DNA of 64,000 nt, taken from the NCBI GenBank assembly GCA_963740765.1, contig CAVUFN010000017.1, positions 186,001-250,000 on the forward strand. Reading direction: 5' to 3'. The notes below the pieces were generated by a model, which searched no databases, had not been told where the DNA came from, and saw only the letters and a list, made by a program, of their open reading frames with translations. Below are positions 47,864-55,997 of this stretch, in pieces. Made by a program: the position numbers and the translations under genes. Source of the DNA: DATLGB01 sp963740765. Its GTDB lineage: Bacteria; Actinomycetota; Thermoleophilia; Solirubrobacterales; Solirubrobacteraceae. Positions within the stretch are counted from its first letter, which is position 1. Each line of letters begins with the position of its first letter.

Positions 47864-49113
47864 GAGCCTCCGCAGAAGCCCGGATCCTAAGCGTCGCCGC
47901 GGTGGTGGCCGCGGCGACCATCGCGGTCGGGCTCGGGGTGCGGCCGTTCGGCCACACGATGGGGACGGCGCTGTCGCCGTTCGTGATGGCGTGGCTGCCG
48001 CGGGCGAGCGCGTGGACGCTGCTCGCGCTGCCCGTCCTGGTCGCCGCCGTGCTGCTCGCCCACCGGACCCCCGTCGCGCTGCTCGCCGCCGCCACCGGCC
48101 TGGCCCTCAACGTGATCCCGCTGGGGCCGCGCGGCTGGGACGTGGTCTTCGAGCTCGGGCCGGGTGGCTCGTTCGAGGCCAAGAACGAGTACCTGCCCGG
48201 GCTCGGCGCGCTCAGCTACGGCGCGCACGTCTACCTGGACCGCTTCGCCGAGCTGGTGCCGTCGCTGCCGATCAACGTCGGCGGCCACCCGCCCGGGCTG
48301 CTGCTGGCGATGGACGCGTTCGGCATCACGACGGCGCCGCGACTCGCCGCCCTCTGCGTCGCCGCCGTCGCGGTCACCGCTCCGCTGACCGTGCGCCTGG
48401 CGACGACACTCGGCCTGCCCGCGGAGCAGGCGCGGCTGGCCGGCGTGCTCGCCGCCCTCTCCCCCGCCCTGCTGCTGTTCGGGATGACGTCGGCGGACGC
48501 GATCTTCGCCGCGCTCGGGACCGGGACCGCCGTCCTGCTGATCGCCCCGCGCACGCGCTGGCTCGGGGTCGTCGTGTTCGCGGGCATCACCTTCACGGCC
48601 TGGTCGCTGCTGGCGGTCGGCTTCTTCGCCGCGGTGGTCGTCTGGCAGCGCGAGGGGTTGCGCCACGCCGTCGTCCTGGCCGTCGCGTGCGGGGTTGCCG
48701 TCCTCGCCCTCAACGGCGTGCTCGCCCTGACCACCGGCTACGACGCGATCGGCACGCTGCAGGCCACCTCGCACTACTACGAGAAGTCGCTGGCGCGGAT
48801 CCGGCCCTACGCGTTCTGGTGGATCGGCTCACCCGTCGCGTGGGCGGCGATGATGGGCCCGGCGATCGCCGGTGGCTGGCTGGTCGCCGCCAGGCGCGGC
48901 CACCCCGCGGCCGTCGCGCTCGCCGCCGTCATCGTCATCGCCGCCGTCGCGGGGTTCACCAAGGCCGAGGTGGAGCGCATCTGGCTCCCGTTCGTCCCCT
49001 TCGCGTGCGTGGCGGCGGCGACCGTCCTCCCGCTCGGTCGCACCCGCCTCGTCGCCGCGTCCCTGGTCGGCCAGGGCCTCGTGGTCAGCCTGCTGTTCCA
49101 GACAATCTGGTAG
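47854..49113 (+). CDS. Polytopic membrane glycosyltransferase-like protein (GT-C/GT87 type)
   Basis: A 419-residue protein with about ten hydrophobic helices. It has an extracytoplasmic first loop rich in acidic and aromatic residues (FEAKNEYLPGLGALSYGAHV, VPSLPINVGGHPPGLLL), the layout of polyprenyl-phosphate-dependent mannosyl- or arabinosyltransferases. The acceptor cannot be told. The ATG is within the divergent lipoprotein gene's 5' end; the 3' end overlaps the GGDEF-EAL gene by 29 bp. Confidence 0.72.
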   Translation: MTARASAEARILSVAAVVAAATIAVGLGVRPFGHTMGTALSPFVMAWLPRASAWTLLALPVLVAAVLLAHRTPVALLAAATGLALNVIPLGPRGWDVVFELGPGGSFEAKNEYLPGLGALSYGAHVYLDRFAELVPSLPINVGGHPPGLLLAMDAFGITTAPRLAALCVAAVAVTAPLTVRLATTLGLPAEQARLAGVLAALSPALLLFGMTSADAIFAALGTGTAVLLIAPRTRWLGVVVFAGITFTAWSLLAVGFFAAVVVWQREGLRHAVVLAVACGVAVLALNGVLALTTGYDAIGTLQATSHYYEKSLARIRPYAFWWIGSPVAWAAMMGPAIAGGWLVAARRGHPAAVALAAVIVIAAVAGFTKAEVERIWLPFVPFACVAAATVLPLGRTRLVAASLVGQGLVVSLLFQTIW

Positions 49114-51145
49114 CCGGGAACGGGCGGCCGACGTGGTAGCCCTGCGCGTAGTCGACCCCGGCGGCGCGCAGCATCTGCACCGTCTCGTCGTCGCCGACGA
49201 ACTCGGCGATGGTCTGCTTGCCGAGTCCCTGGGCCATGCCGACGATCGCCTCGATGACCAGCTCGTCGGTGCGCGACCGTGGCGACTGCACGAACTCGCC
49301 GTCGATCTTGAGGAACGCCGCCGGCAGGTGCTTGAGATAGGAGAACGAGCCGAAGCCCGTCCCGAAGTCGTCGATCGCGAAGCGGCAGCCCAGTTCGGCC
49401 AGGCAGTCGGCCATCCGGCGGGCGTCGTGCATGTTCGCGATCGTGGCGGTCTCGGTGATCTCGAGGATCAGCCGCGCCGGGTCGACACCGTGCGCGCCCA
49501 GCTCGGTGCTGATCACCTGGACCATCTCGTCGTCGTCGAGTGACCGGCCGCTGAGGTTGACCTCGAGCTCGATGTCCTCGTGCTCGGCCAGCAGCGCGAT
49601 CGCGGTGCGGATCACCCAGCGGTCGATGTCGTGCATCTGCCCGGAGCGCTCGGCGGTCGGCAGGAACGCGCCCGGCAGGACGATCTCGCCCCGGTCGTGC
49701 ATGCGGACGAGCGCCTCGAAGCGCGGGCGGCGGTCGCCGTGGAGGTCGAGGATCGGCTGCAGGTAGAGCTCGAACCCGCCGTGGCTGAGCGCACGGTCGA
49801 TGCGCTCCTCCCAGTCGCCGCCGGAGGCGATCCGGGCGCGCTCGTGCTCCGGGCCGAACAGGACCGCGCGGTCGCGGCCGGCGTCCTTGGCGGCGTAGAG
49901 GGCGATGTCGGCGCGGGCCAGCGCGGCGCTGGCCGAGCCGCCGGCCTCCGCGAGCCGGACGCCGCCCAGCGACGTGGTCATCCGCACGGTCGTGCCGCCG
50001 ACCAGCGCCTCGTGCGCGCGCACCGCCGCGACGATGCTGCGCCCCACGGCCTCGGCCTGGTCGGCGTCCGCGACCGGGATCAGCACGGCCAGCTCGTCGC
50101 CGCCCACGCGGGCGAGGATGTCGGTCGAGCGCAGCCGCGCGCGCAGCGCCTGCGCGACCGAGCGGATCAGCTCGTCGCCGGCGGCGTGGCCGAGGGAGTC
50201 GTTGATGCGCTTGAAGCCGTCGAGGTCGAGCAGGAACAGCGCGCCTCCGCTCGCGTAGCGCTCGGCGTAGTCGACCGCGCGCTCGAGCTCGGACTCGAAC
50301 CGGTGCCGGTTCGGGAGGCCGGTGAGCGCGTCGTGGTCGGACAGGTAGCGCAGCTGCTGCTCGAAGCGGTGGCGCTCGGAGACGTCGCGGGCGATGACCG
50401 ACACACCCGTGACGACCCCCCGGGCGTCGCGTATCGGCGCCATGGCGACGGACACCGCGAGCAGGCTGCCGTCCTTGCGCAGGCGCAGGGTCTCCCACGA
50501 CTCGAGCGGCCGGTCGGCGAGCGCGCGGGCCACGAGGCGCTCGTCCTCGTCGGCGTGGCTGTCGGGGACCAGGCGATGCGCGGGCAGCGCCATCGCCTCG
50601 GCGTGCGTGTAGCCGAACAGGCGCTCGGCCGCCGGGTTCCAGGTGGTGATGACGTCGCCGTCGGTGATCGTGTAGATCGCGTCGTTGGACGACTCGATCA
50701 CGCTCGCGAGGAGCGCCTGCGCCTCCTGCGCGCGCAGCCGGTCGGTGACGTTCTCGCACACGCCGAGCATGCGCGCCACGCCACCGTCGGGCCCGACGAG
50801 CACCTCCCCGCGCGTGCTGAGGAGGATGTCGCTGCCGTCGGCCCGGAGGATCCGCTTGATGTCGGCGAACGGCCGGCGGTCGGCGAACGCCTGCTCGTTG
50901 CGCTCGGTGACGGACGCGCGGTCCTCCTCGTGCACGTGGGCGAGGAAGGTCTCGTAGGTCGGCTCGAAGGACTGTGGCTCGTAGCCGTAGATCCGGAACA
51001 GCTCGTCGGACCAGGTGACCCGGTTGGCGGCGACGTCCCACTCCCAGCTCCCGACCTTCGCGAGGGACTGCGCGTCGGCGAGCATGCGCCGGCTGCGCTC
51101 GAGCTCCTGGAGCAGGGCGGCGTCCGTCAGCAGCTCCGGTGTCAT
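49085..51145 (-). CDS. PAS-PAS-GGDEF-EAL c-di-GMP enzyme
   Basis: A 686-residue soluble signalling protein: PAS at about 25-135 and 145-258, GGDEF at about 262-430, EAL at about 445-680. The cyclase site is GGDEL (348-352), an accepted variant, and the inhibitory I-site R339-x-x-D342 lies five residues before it. The EAL domain has FEALVRM (477-483), NLSG, EITET, DDFGTGFGS and KIDGEF, so it may be catalytic. It probably tunes c-di-GMP in response to a PAS ligand; no membrane segment is present. Confidence 0.95.
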   Translation of the reverse strand: MTPELLTDAALLQELERSRRMLADAQSLAKVGSWEWDVAANRVTWSDELFRIYGYEPQSFEPTYETFLAHVHEEDRASVTERNEQAFADRRPFADIKRILRADGSDILLSTRGEVLVGPDGGVARMLGVCENVTDRLRAQEAQALLASVIESSNDAIYTITDGDVITTWNPAAERLFGYTHAEAMALPAHRLVPDSHADEDERLVARALADRPLESWETLRLRKDGSLLAVSVAMAPIRDARGVVTGVSVIARDVSERHRFEQQLRYLSDHDALTGLPNRHRFESELERAVDYAERYASGGALFLLDLDGFKRINDSLGHAAGDELIRSVAQALRARLRSTDILARVGGDELAVLIPVADADQAEAVGRSIVAAVRAHEALVGGTTVRMTTSLGGVRLAEAGGSASAALARADIALYAAKDAGRDRAVLFGPEHERARIASGGDWEERIDRALSHGGFELYLQPILDLHGDRRPRFEALVRMHDRGEIVLPGAFLPTAERSGQMHDIDRWVIRTAIALLAEHEDIELEVNLSGRSLDDDEMVQVISTELGAHGVDPARLILEITETATIANMHDARRMADCLAELGCRFAIDDFGTGFGSFSYLKHLPAAFLKIDGEFVQSPRSRTDELVIEAIVGMAQGLGKQTIAEFVGDDETVQMLRAAGVDYAQGYHVGRPFPATRLSGTAG

Positions 51146-51166
51146 CTGCCTGCGTATCGGCAGATG
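51143..51166 (-). promoter_or_regulatory. Hairpin burying the start codon of the GGDEF-EAL gene
   Basis: CATCTGCC (51143-51150) and GGCAGATG (51159-51166) are perfect inverted copies with an 8-bp loop. In the minus-strand mRNA the 3' arm contains the initiating ATG. If transcription starts upstream, the stem would mask the start; alternatively it is a protein-binding site. Confidence 0.5.
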
Positions 51167-51175
51167 GGCGCCGCG

Positions 51176-51820
51176 TCAGGTCTCGGACATTCGTTGAGCG
51201 GCGGGCAGGTCGCCCTCCACCCAGTCGCCCGCTTCGCGCTTGAAGATCGGCGCCTCGGCCTTGAGGCGGTCGATGATCGCGCGCGCGCCGGTGAACGTCT
51301 CCCCGCGGTGGGGCCCGGACGCGGCGACGATGACCGATGGCTCGCTGAGACCCACGCGGCCGATGCGGTGCTCGACCGCGACGGCGGTCAATCCGTGCTC
51401 GTCGGCCGCCTCGGCGGCGATCGAACGCAGCATCGGCTCGGCCATCTCGACGTACGCCTCGTAGTCGAGGTGGTCGACCTCGCGCGTCATGCCCTCGAAG
51501 ACGACGAGCGCGCCGGCGCGCGGATCGCGGACGATCTCGATCAGCGGCGCGGCGGCGATGGCGTCCCCCGTGATGCGCACGTGGCGGACCGCGTCGCCCG
51601 CACCGCCGGAGACGGGCGGGACGAGCGCGACCTCGTCGCCGGCGCGCACCGGGTCGGCGTCGTCGGCGTAGGCTCGGTTGACGGCGACGATGTAGGGCAG
51701 GTCGGGGTCGAACGCGGTGCGGACGTCCCCCACGGTGGCGCCGTCCGGGACCTCCAGGTCGACCGTGTCGGCGCCTGCGCGCTCACGCAGGCCGGCGAAG
51801 AGGCGGACGGTCAGCAACAT
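51176..51820 (-). CDS. MoaD-MoaE fusion (molybdopterin synthase)
   Basis: A 214-residue two-domain protein. MoaD-like ubiquitin fold 1-73 ends PPVSGG73, the position of the reactive C-terminal glycine. It continues directly into MoaE (about 78-205) with HRIGRVGLSEPSVIVAASGPHR and AEAPIFKREAGDWVEG, whose lysines form the active site. Because MoaD must expose GG for thiocarboxylation, cleavage after G73 is expected, as reported for mycobacterial MoaX. The ATG is 8 nt after minus-strand TAGGCT; divergent from moaC. Confidence 0.93.
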   Translation of the reverse strand: MLLTVRLFAGLRERAGADTVDLEVPDGATVGDVRTAFDPDLPYIVAVNRAYADDADPVRAGDEVALVPPVSGGAGDAVRHVRITGDAIAAAPLIEIVRDPRAGALVVFEGMTREVDHLDYEAYVEMAEPMLRSIAAEAADEHGLTAVAVEHRIGRVGLSEPSVIVAASGPHRGETFTGARAIIDRLKAEAPIFKREAGDWVEGDLPAAQRMSET

Positions 51821-51828
51821 CGAGGTCG

Positions 51829-51838
51829 AGCCTAGACT
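51829..51838. promoter_or_regulatory. Overlapping divergent -10 elements between moaDE and moaC
   Basis: TAGACT (51833-51838) is 7 nt before the moaC GTG. TAGGCT on the minus strand (complement of 51829-51834) is 8 nt before the moaDE ATG. They share two base pairs inside a 25-bp gap. Confidence 0.65.
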
Positions 51839-51845
51839 CCGGGCC

Positions 51846-52316
51846 GTGGAGAGCGGGCTCACGCACCTGGACGCGGAGGGCAACGCCCGGATGGTCGACG
51901 TGTCCGCCAAGGCGCTCACGGAGCGCTGGGCGCGGGCGCAGGCGGTCGTCCGGATGCGACCGGAGACCGCTGCCCTCGTGCGCGGGGGCGACCTGCCCAA
52001 GGGCGACGTCGTGTCGGTGGCGCGGATCGCTGCGATCCAGGCCGCCAAGCGCACCGCCGAGCTGATCCCGCTGTGCCATCAGCTGTCCCTGTCGCACGCC
52101 GACTGCTCCGTCGAGGTCTCCGGCGACGCCGTCGTCCTGACCTGCGAGGCGCGCACCGTGTCCGGCACCGGCGTCGAGATGGAGGCGCTCACCGCGGCCT
52201 CCGTCGGCGCGCTCACCGTCTACGACATGGTCAAGGCGGTCGAGAAGGGCGTCGTGATCGAGTCGGTCCGGCTGCTCGACAAGACGGGTGGCAAGTCGGG
52301 TGACTGGCATGCGTGA
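51846..52316 (+). CDS. moaC: Cyclic pyranopterin monophosphate synthase MoaC
   Basis: Converts 3',8-cyclo-GTP to cPMP in molybdenum cofactor synthesis. The 156 residues contain THLDAEGNARMVDVSAKALTERWA, GDVVSVARIAAIQAAKRTAELIPLCHQL and LTVYDMVKAVEKG, with catalytic lysines and aspartate. The GTG start follows a leaderless -10 by 7 nt. The 3' end overlaps moaA by 8 bp, so the pair that makes cPMP is co-translated. Confidence 0.96.
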   Translation: MESGLTHLDAEGNARMVDVSAKALTERWARAQAVVRMRPETAALVRGGDLPKGDVVSVARIAAIQAAKRTAELIPLCHQLSLSHADCSVEVSGDAVVLTCEARTVSGTGVEMEALTAASVGALTVYDMVKAVEKGVVIESVRLLDKTGGKSGDWHA

Positions 52317-53295
52317 GCCGCTGATCGACGGCCACGGCCGCACCATCGGCGACGTCCGCATCTCCGTGACCGATCGCTGCAACTTCCGCTGCCAGTACTG
52401 CATGCCCGCCGAGGGCCTGCCGTGGCTCGAGCGCTCGTCGGTCCTCTCCTACGAGGAGCTGGCGCGGCTGATCACCCTGCTGACGGAGATGGGCGTGGGC
52501 GACGTGCGGCTGACCGGCGGCGAGCCGCTGGCCCGGCGCGACCTGCACCGGCTGATCGAGATGGTCGCCCCCGTCGCGGACGACCTGTCGCTGACCACGA
52601 ACGGCTACCTGCTGCGCCGCCAGCTCCCCGACCTCGTCGCCGCCGGCTTGAAGCGGCTCAACGTGTCGCTGGACTCGCTGGCGCGCGACCGCTTCTTCGA
52701 GCTCACCCGCCGCGACGCGCTCGACGAGGTGCTGCTCGGGCTCGAGGCCGCCGAGGCCTACCCCGAGCTGCGGCCGATCAAGGTCAACGCGGTCGCGCTG
52801 CGCGACTTCACCGAGGACGAGGCGCTGCGCTTCGCCGAGCTGGCCCGCCGCAAGCCCTACGAGGTGCGCTTCATCGAGTTCATGCCGCTGGACGCCGACC
52901 GCACCTGGGGTCCCGACCGCGTCCTGCCCAACGACGAGCTGCGCGCGCTGATCGACGCGACGTACCCGCTGGAGCCGATGGGTCGCCCGCGCTCGGGGAC
53001 CTCGTCGCGCTGGCGGTTCGCCGACGGCGCCGGGACGATCGGCTTCATCTCGCCGGTCAGCCACCCGTTCTGCTCGGACTGCAACCGCATCCGCCTGACC
53101 GCCGACGGCCGCCTGCGCACCTGCCTGTTCTCGCTCAACGAGACCGACCTGCGCGGGCCGCTGCGCGACGGCGCGACCGACGACGAGCTCGAGGCGATCA
53201 TCCGCACCGCCGTCTGGCAGAAGGAGCTCAAGCACCACATCAACGAGCCGGGCTTCGTCCAGCCGGCCCGCTCGATGTCCCAGATCGGCGGATGA
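52309..53295 (+). CDS. moaA: GTP 3',8-cyclase MoaA (radical SAM)
   Basis: First step of molybdenum cofactor synthesis. The N-terminal radical-SAM cluster is C24-x3-C28-x2-C31 (DRCNFRCQYCMP), and the second cluster is in HPFCSDCNRIRLTADGRLRTC. LTGGEPL and NVSLDSL blocks are intact, and the essential C-terminal double glycine is present (residues 327-328). Length 328 is typical. ATG lies within the moaC 3' end; the stop overlaps moeA (ATGA). Confidence 0.97.
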   Translation: MREPLIDGHGRTIGDVRISVTDRCNFRCQYCMPAEGLPWLERSSVLSYEELARLITLLTEMGVGDVRLTGGEPLARRDLHRLIEMVAPVADDLSLTTNGYLLRRQLPDLVAAGLKRLNVSLDSLARDRFFELTRRDALDEVLLGLEAAEAYPELRPIKVNAVALRDFTEDEALRFAELARRKPYEVRFIEFMPLDADRTWGPDRVLPNDELRALIDATYPLEPMGRPRSGTSSRWRFADGAGTIGFISPVSHPFCSDCNRIRLTADGRLRTCLFSLNETDLRGPLRDGATDDELEAIIRTAVWQKELKHHINEPGFVQPARSMSQIGG

Positions 53296-54491
53296 GCCTC
53301 CGCTCCCGCGAGGAGGCGTGGGCGCTGATCGCCGACCGCGCCGGCGTCCTGCCCGCCGAGACGGTCCGGCTCGACGCGGCCGCGGGTCGCGTGCTGGCCG
53401 AGGACGTCGTCTGCTCGATCGACATCCCGGGCTTCGACCGGTCCGCCATGGACGGGTACGCCCTGAACGCGACCGCCGCTCCGGGCCGGCTGCGGGTGGT
53501 CGGCGAGATGGCCGCGGGGGCCGCCGGCGCCCTGGTGGTCGGCCCGGGCGAGTGCGCGCGCATCTTCACCGGCGGCGCGCTGCCCGAGGGCGCCGACGCG
53601 GTCGAGCGCCAGGAGGTCGTCACCGTCCTCGAGGACGGGTGGGTCGAGATCGACCACGCGGTCGGCGCCGCCCAGAACGTGCGCTTCCGGGGCGAGGACG
53701 TCCCCGCCGGGACGACGATGCTCCAGGCGGGCGACCTGGTCCAGCCGCACGCGCTCAGCGCCATCGCCGCCGCCGGCGTCGGGTCGGTGTCCGTCCGCCG
53801 CCGGCCGCGGGTGGCGGTGCTGGCGACAGGCGACGAGCTGGTCGCGCCCGGCACGCCGCTCGGCCCGGGCCAGATCTACGAGACGAACTCCGTCGCGCTG
53901 CGCGGGCTGATCGAGCGCGCGGGCGCCATCCCCGTCGACCTCGGCACCGCCCCGGACGACCCGGCGGAGATCGAGGCGCGCGTGACCCGCGGCCTGACCG
54001 ACTGCGACGTCCTGCTCGTCGCGGGCGGCGTGAGCGTCGGCGATCACGATCACGTCAAGGGCGCGCTCGATCGTGCCGGCGTCGAAGAGCTGTTCTGGCG
54101 CGTGCGCATCAAGCCGGGCAAGCCGCTCTTCTGCGGCCGCGTTGCGGACGGGACCTGGGCGTTCGGGCTGCCGGGCAACCCGCTGTCGGGGTTCGTCGGC
54201 TTCCTGGTCTTCGTGGCGCCGCTGCTGCGCCGGATGGCGGGCGAGGCGGACGCCGTCGAGCCCCGCGTGCGCGTGCGCACGACCCGCGAGATCGCGCCGG
54301 AGGACGGCCGCACCACCTATCTGACGGCGACGCTGACCCGTGGCGCGGACGGCATCTACGACGCGACGCCCACCGACGCCCAGGGCTCGGCCATGACGCT
54401 CGCCCTCGCCCAGGCCGACGCCTTCGTCATCGCCCCGGACCACGCGCCGGCCATCCCGGTCGGCGGCTACGCCGACGCCCTGCTGCTCTGA
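53292..54491 (+). CDS. moeA: Molybdopterin molybdenumtransferase MoeA
   Basis: Inserts molybdate into adenylylated molybdopterin. The 399 residues show DIPGFDRSAMDGYAL, IFTGGALPEGADAVERQE, the MPT-binding ATGDELVAPGTPLGPGQIYETNS and VAGGVSVGDHDHVKGAL, then KPGKPLFCG and GLPGNPLSGFV. No fused MogA domain, and no separate mogA/moaB gene is in the window. Third gene of the moaC-moaA-moeA operon. Confidence 0.96.
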   Translation: MSLRSREEAWALIADRAGVLPAETVRLDAAAGRVLAEDVVCSIDIPGFDRSAMDGYALNATAAPGRLRVVGEMAAGAAGALVVGPGECARIFTGGALPEGADAVERQEVVTVLEDGWVEIDHAVGAAQNVRFRGEDVPAGTTMLQAGDLVQPHALSAIAAAGVGSVSVRRRPRVAVLATGDELVAPGTPLGPGQIYETNSVALRGLIERAGAIPVDLGTAPDDPAEIEARVTRGLTDCDVLLVAGGVSVGDHDHVKGALDRAGVEELFWRVRIKPGKPLFCGRVADGTWAFGLPGNPLSGFVGFLVFVAPLLRRMAGEADAVEPRVRVRTTREIAPEDGRTTYLTATLTRGADGIYDATPTDAQGSAMTLALAQADAFVIAPDHAPAIPVGGYADALLL

Positions 54492-54579
54492 GCGGTCGGC
54501 TCGCCGACCAGCGCCCGGGACCGCCCGACCCGGGCTTCCGCGACCGCAACCCTGAGCGGTGGCGCGGGTTGCGGGTGCC

Positions 54580-55008
54580 ATGCGACGCCTTCTCATCGCC
54601 GTCTCGCTCTGCGCGCTCACCGCCCTCAGTGCCACGTCCACCGCGCACGCGGGGACCGTCTGCAAGAACGTCAACCCGAAGTACGGGTCGTTCAGCCGGC
54701 CCATCCGCGCCAACGGCGAGCTGATCGCCCGCGTGTGGATCCACTCCACGCGCGACTACGGCTCCTGCACCGTGCTGCGCGCCGTCAAGTGGAGGGGCAC
54801 GCCGCACTACATGTTCCTGCAGGTCTGCGCGAAGCAGGTCGGGCCGCGCCGGGGATCGGGCTGCGGCGGGTTCGACGCCGGCGCCTACCGCTACTTCGCC
54901 GGTCCGGTCTACCACTCGCAGCAGTGGTGCACGGCGGTCCACGTGAAGGTCGACGTCCCCGGAGGCAAGCGCGTCGTGGACCGCTTCGTCCACGGTCCCT
55001 GCGACTAG
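54580..55008 (+). CDS. Small secreted cysteine-rich protein
   Basis: A 142-residue exported protein. Signal peptide MRRLLIAVSLCALTALSATS is followed by TAHA and a mature part of about 118 residues with cysteines spaced as if paired (CKN, SCTV, QVCAKQ, GCGG, QWCTAV, GPCD). Aromatic residues are frequent. No family recognised. The TAG stop is interlocked with that of the convergent S4 gene in CTAG. Upstream 88 bp show no clear promoter. Confidence 0.75.
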   Translation: MRRLLIAVSLCALTALSATSTAHAGTVCKNVNPKYGSFSRPIRANGELIARVWIHSTRDYGSCTVLRAVKWRGTPHYMFLQVCAKQVGPRRGSGCGGFDAGAYRYFAGPVYHSQQWCTAVHVKVDVPGGKRVVDRFVHGPCD

Positions 55009-55379
55009 CGGCCGCGCTCGCGGTCGAGGCGCCGGCGGTCCCGCTTGGTCGGGCGCGCGCCGGCGTCGGAATAGGCCCGCCCACCCCGGACCAGGCGGCG
55101 CTGCTCGTTCGCCTCGGCGCGCGCCTTCAGGGACTCGTCCGTCTCCGTGTAGAGCCCCGCCGCCAGCGCTGCCGACACGCGGCCCTCGGACAGGGCGTCG
55201 ACGGTCAGCACGCGCTTGGTCGGGCCGATGCGCAGCTCCAGGGCGTCGCCGACCTTGACCTCCCGGCTGGCCTTGGCGACCGCGCCGTTGACCGTCACCC
55301 GGCCGGCCTTCAGCGCCTCCGCGGCGAGCCCGCGGGTCTTGGTGATGCGCGCCGCCCAGAGCCACTTGTCGATCCGCAT
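55005..55379 (-). CDS. S4-domain RNA-binding protein (Hsp15-like)
   Basis: A 124-residue protein starting MRIDKWLWAARITKTRGLAAEAL, with the S4 alpha-L motif AGRVTVNGAVAKASREVKVGD and a basic tail (PTKRDRRRLDRERGR). E. coli Hsp15 recycles free 50S subunits carrying a nascent chain. ATG at 55379 is 12 bp from the divergent hydrolase start. Confidence 0.92.
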   Translation of the reverse strand: MRIDKWLWAARITKTRGLAAEALKAGRVTVNGAVAKASREVKVGDALELRIGPTKRVLTVDALSEGRVSAALAAGLYTETDESLKARAEANEQRRLVRGGRAYSDAGARPTKRDRRRLDRERGR

Positions 55380-55392
55380 AGCGTTCCGAGTA
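55379..55392. promoter_or_regulatory. Divergent starts only 12 bp apart with interleaved -10 elements
   Basis: TAGCGT (55379-55384) is 7 nt before the ATG at 55392 and overlaps the opposite gene's start codon. TACTCG on the minus strand (complement of 55387-55392) is 7 nt before the ATG at 55379 and overlaps the hydrolase start; its last base is off consensus. Confidence 0.5.
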
Positions 55393-55955
55393 TGAGGGAG
55401 ATCGAGACGCCGCAGGGGACCGCGAGGGTCTTCGAGCAGGATCCCACCCCCGCCCGACCGTGGGCGCGGCTGCTGCTCGGTCACGGGGCCGGCGGCAGCG
55501 TGTCGGCGCCCGACCTGCAGACGGCGGCGCGGGTCGCGCTCGACAACGGGGTCAGCGTGGTGCTCGTCGAGCAGCCCTACCGGGTGGCGGGGAAGAAGTC
55601 GACGCCGCGGCCGCCGGTGCTGGACGCGGCGTGGGACGCCGTGGTGGACCAGCTCCCCCAGGACCTGCCCTTCATCTTCGGCGGCCGGTCGTCGGGCGCG
55701 CGGGTCGCCTGCCGCACCTCCGGGCGGGCGATCGGGGTGCTCGCGCTGGCCTTCCCGCTGGTGACGCCCAAGGGGGTCAGCCGCCAGGAGGAACTCGACG
55801 CGGTGGACGTCCCCTTGCTGATCGTGCAGGGTGCCAACGATCGCTTCGGGGTCCCCGAAGGCGCCGTCGTGATCAAGGGCGACCATGGCCTCAAAGCCGA
55901 TCACGGTGCGCTCGCGGACGCGTTCACAACGTGGCTCAACGGCATCCGTCCCTGA
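55392..55955 (+). CDS. Alpha/beta-hydrolase, dienelactone-hydrolase/KANL3-Tex30-like
   Basis: A 187-residue compact hydrolase with RLLLGHGAGGSVSAPDL (oxyanion region), nucleophile elbow GGRSSGARVACR, and the acid/histidine end LLIVQGANDRFGVPEG and GDHGL. It matches the short Tex30-like group of unknown substrate. It is immediately upstream of the Mo-hydroxylase genes but separated from them by 42 bp with its own ribosome-binding site. Confidence 0.85.
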   Translation: MREIETPQGTARVFEQDPTPARPWARLLLGHGAGGSVSAPDLQTAARVALDNGVSVVLVEQPYRVAGKKSTPRPPVLDAAWDAVVDQLPQDLPFIFGGRSSGARVACRTSGRAIGVLALAFPLVTPKGVSRQEELDAVDVPLLIVQGANDRFGVPEGAVVIKGDHGLKADHGALADAFTTWLNGIRP

Positions 55956-55980
55956 GGAGTACGGTTCGGCACAAGCGACC

Positions 55981-55988
55981 GGGAGGAG
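55981..55988 (+). promoter_or_regulatory. Strong Shine-Dalgarno (GGGAGGAG) of the Mo-hydroxylase operon
   Basis: GGGAGGAG stands 9 nt before the ATG at 55998. It is one of the few strong ribosome-binding sites in the window, so this operon has a leadered mRNA, unlike its neighbours. Confidence 0.75.
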
Positions 55989-55997
55989 AACCGGGTT

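Noticed and set aside
49580..51835. 750-codon plus-strand open frame opposite the GGDEF-EAL gene
   Set aside because: Composition is typical antisense shadow and the minus strand holds complete GGDEF and EAL motifs.
51846..54491. Molybdenum-cofactor riboswitch before moaC or moaA
   Set aside because: The gaps are 25 bp or are overlaps, leaving no space for a structured leader.
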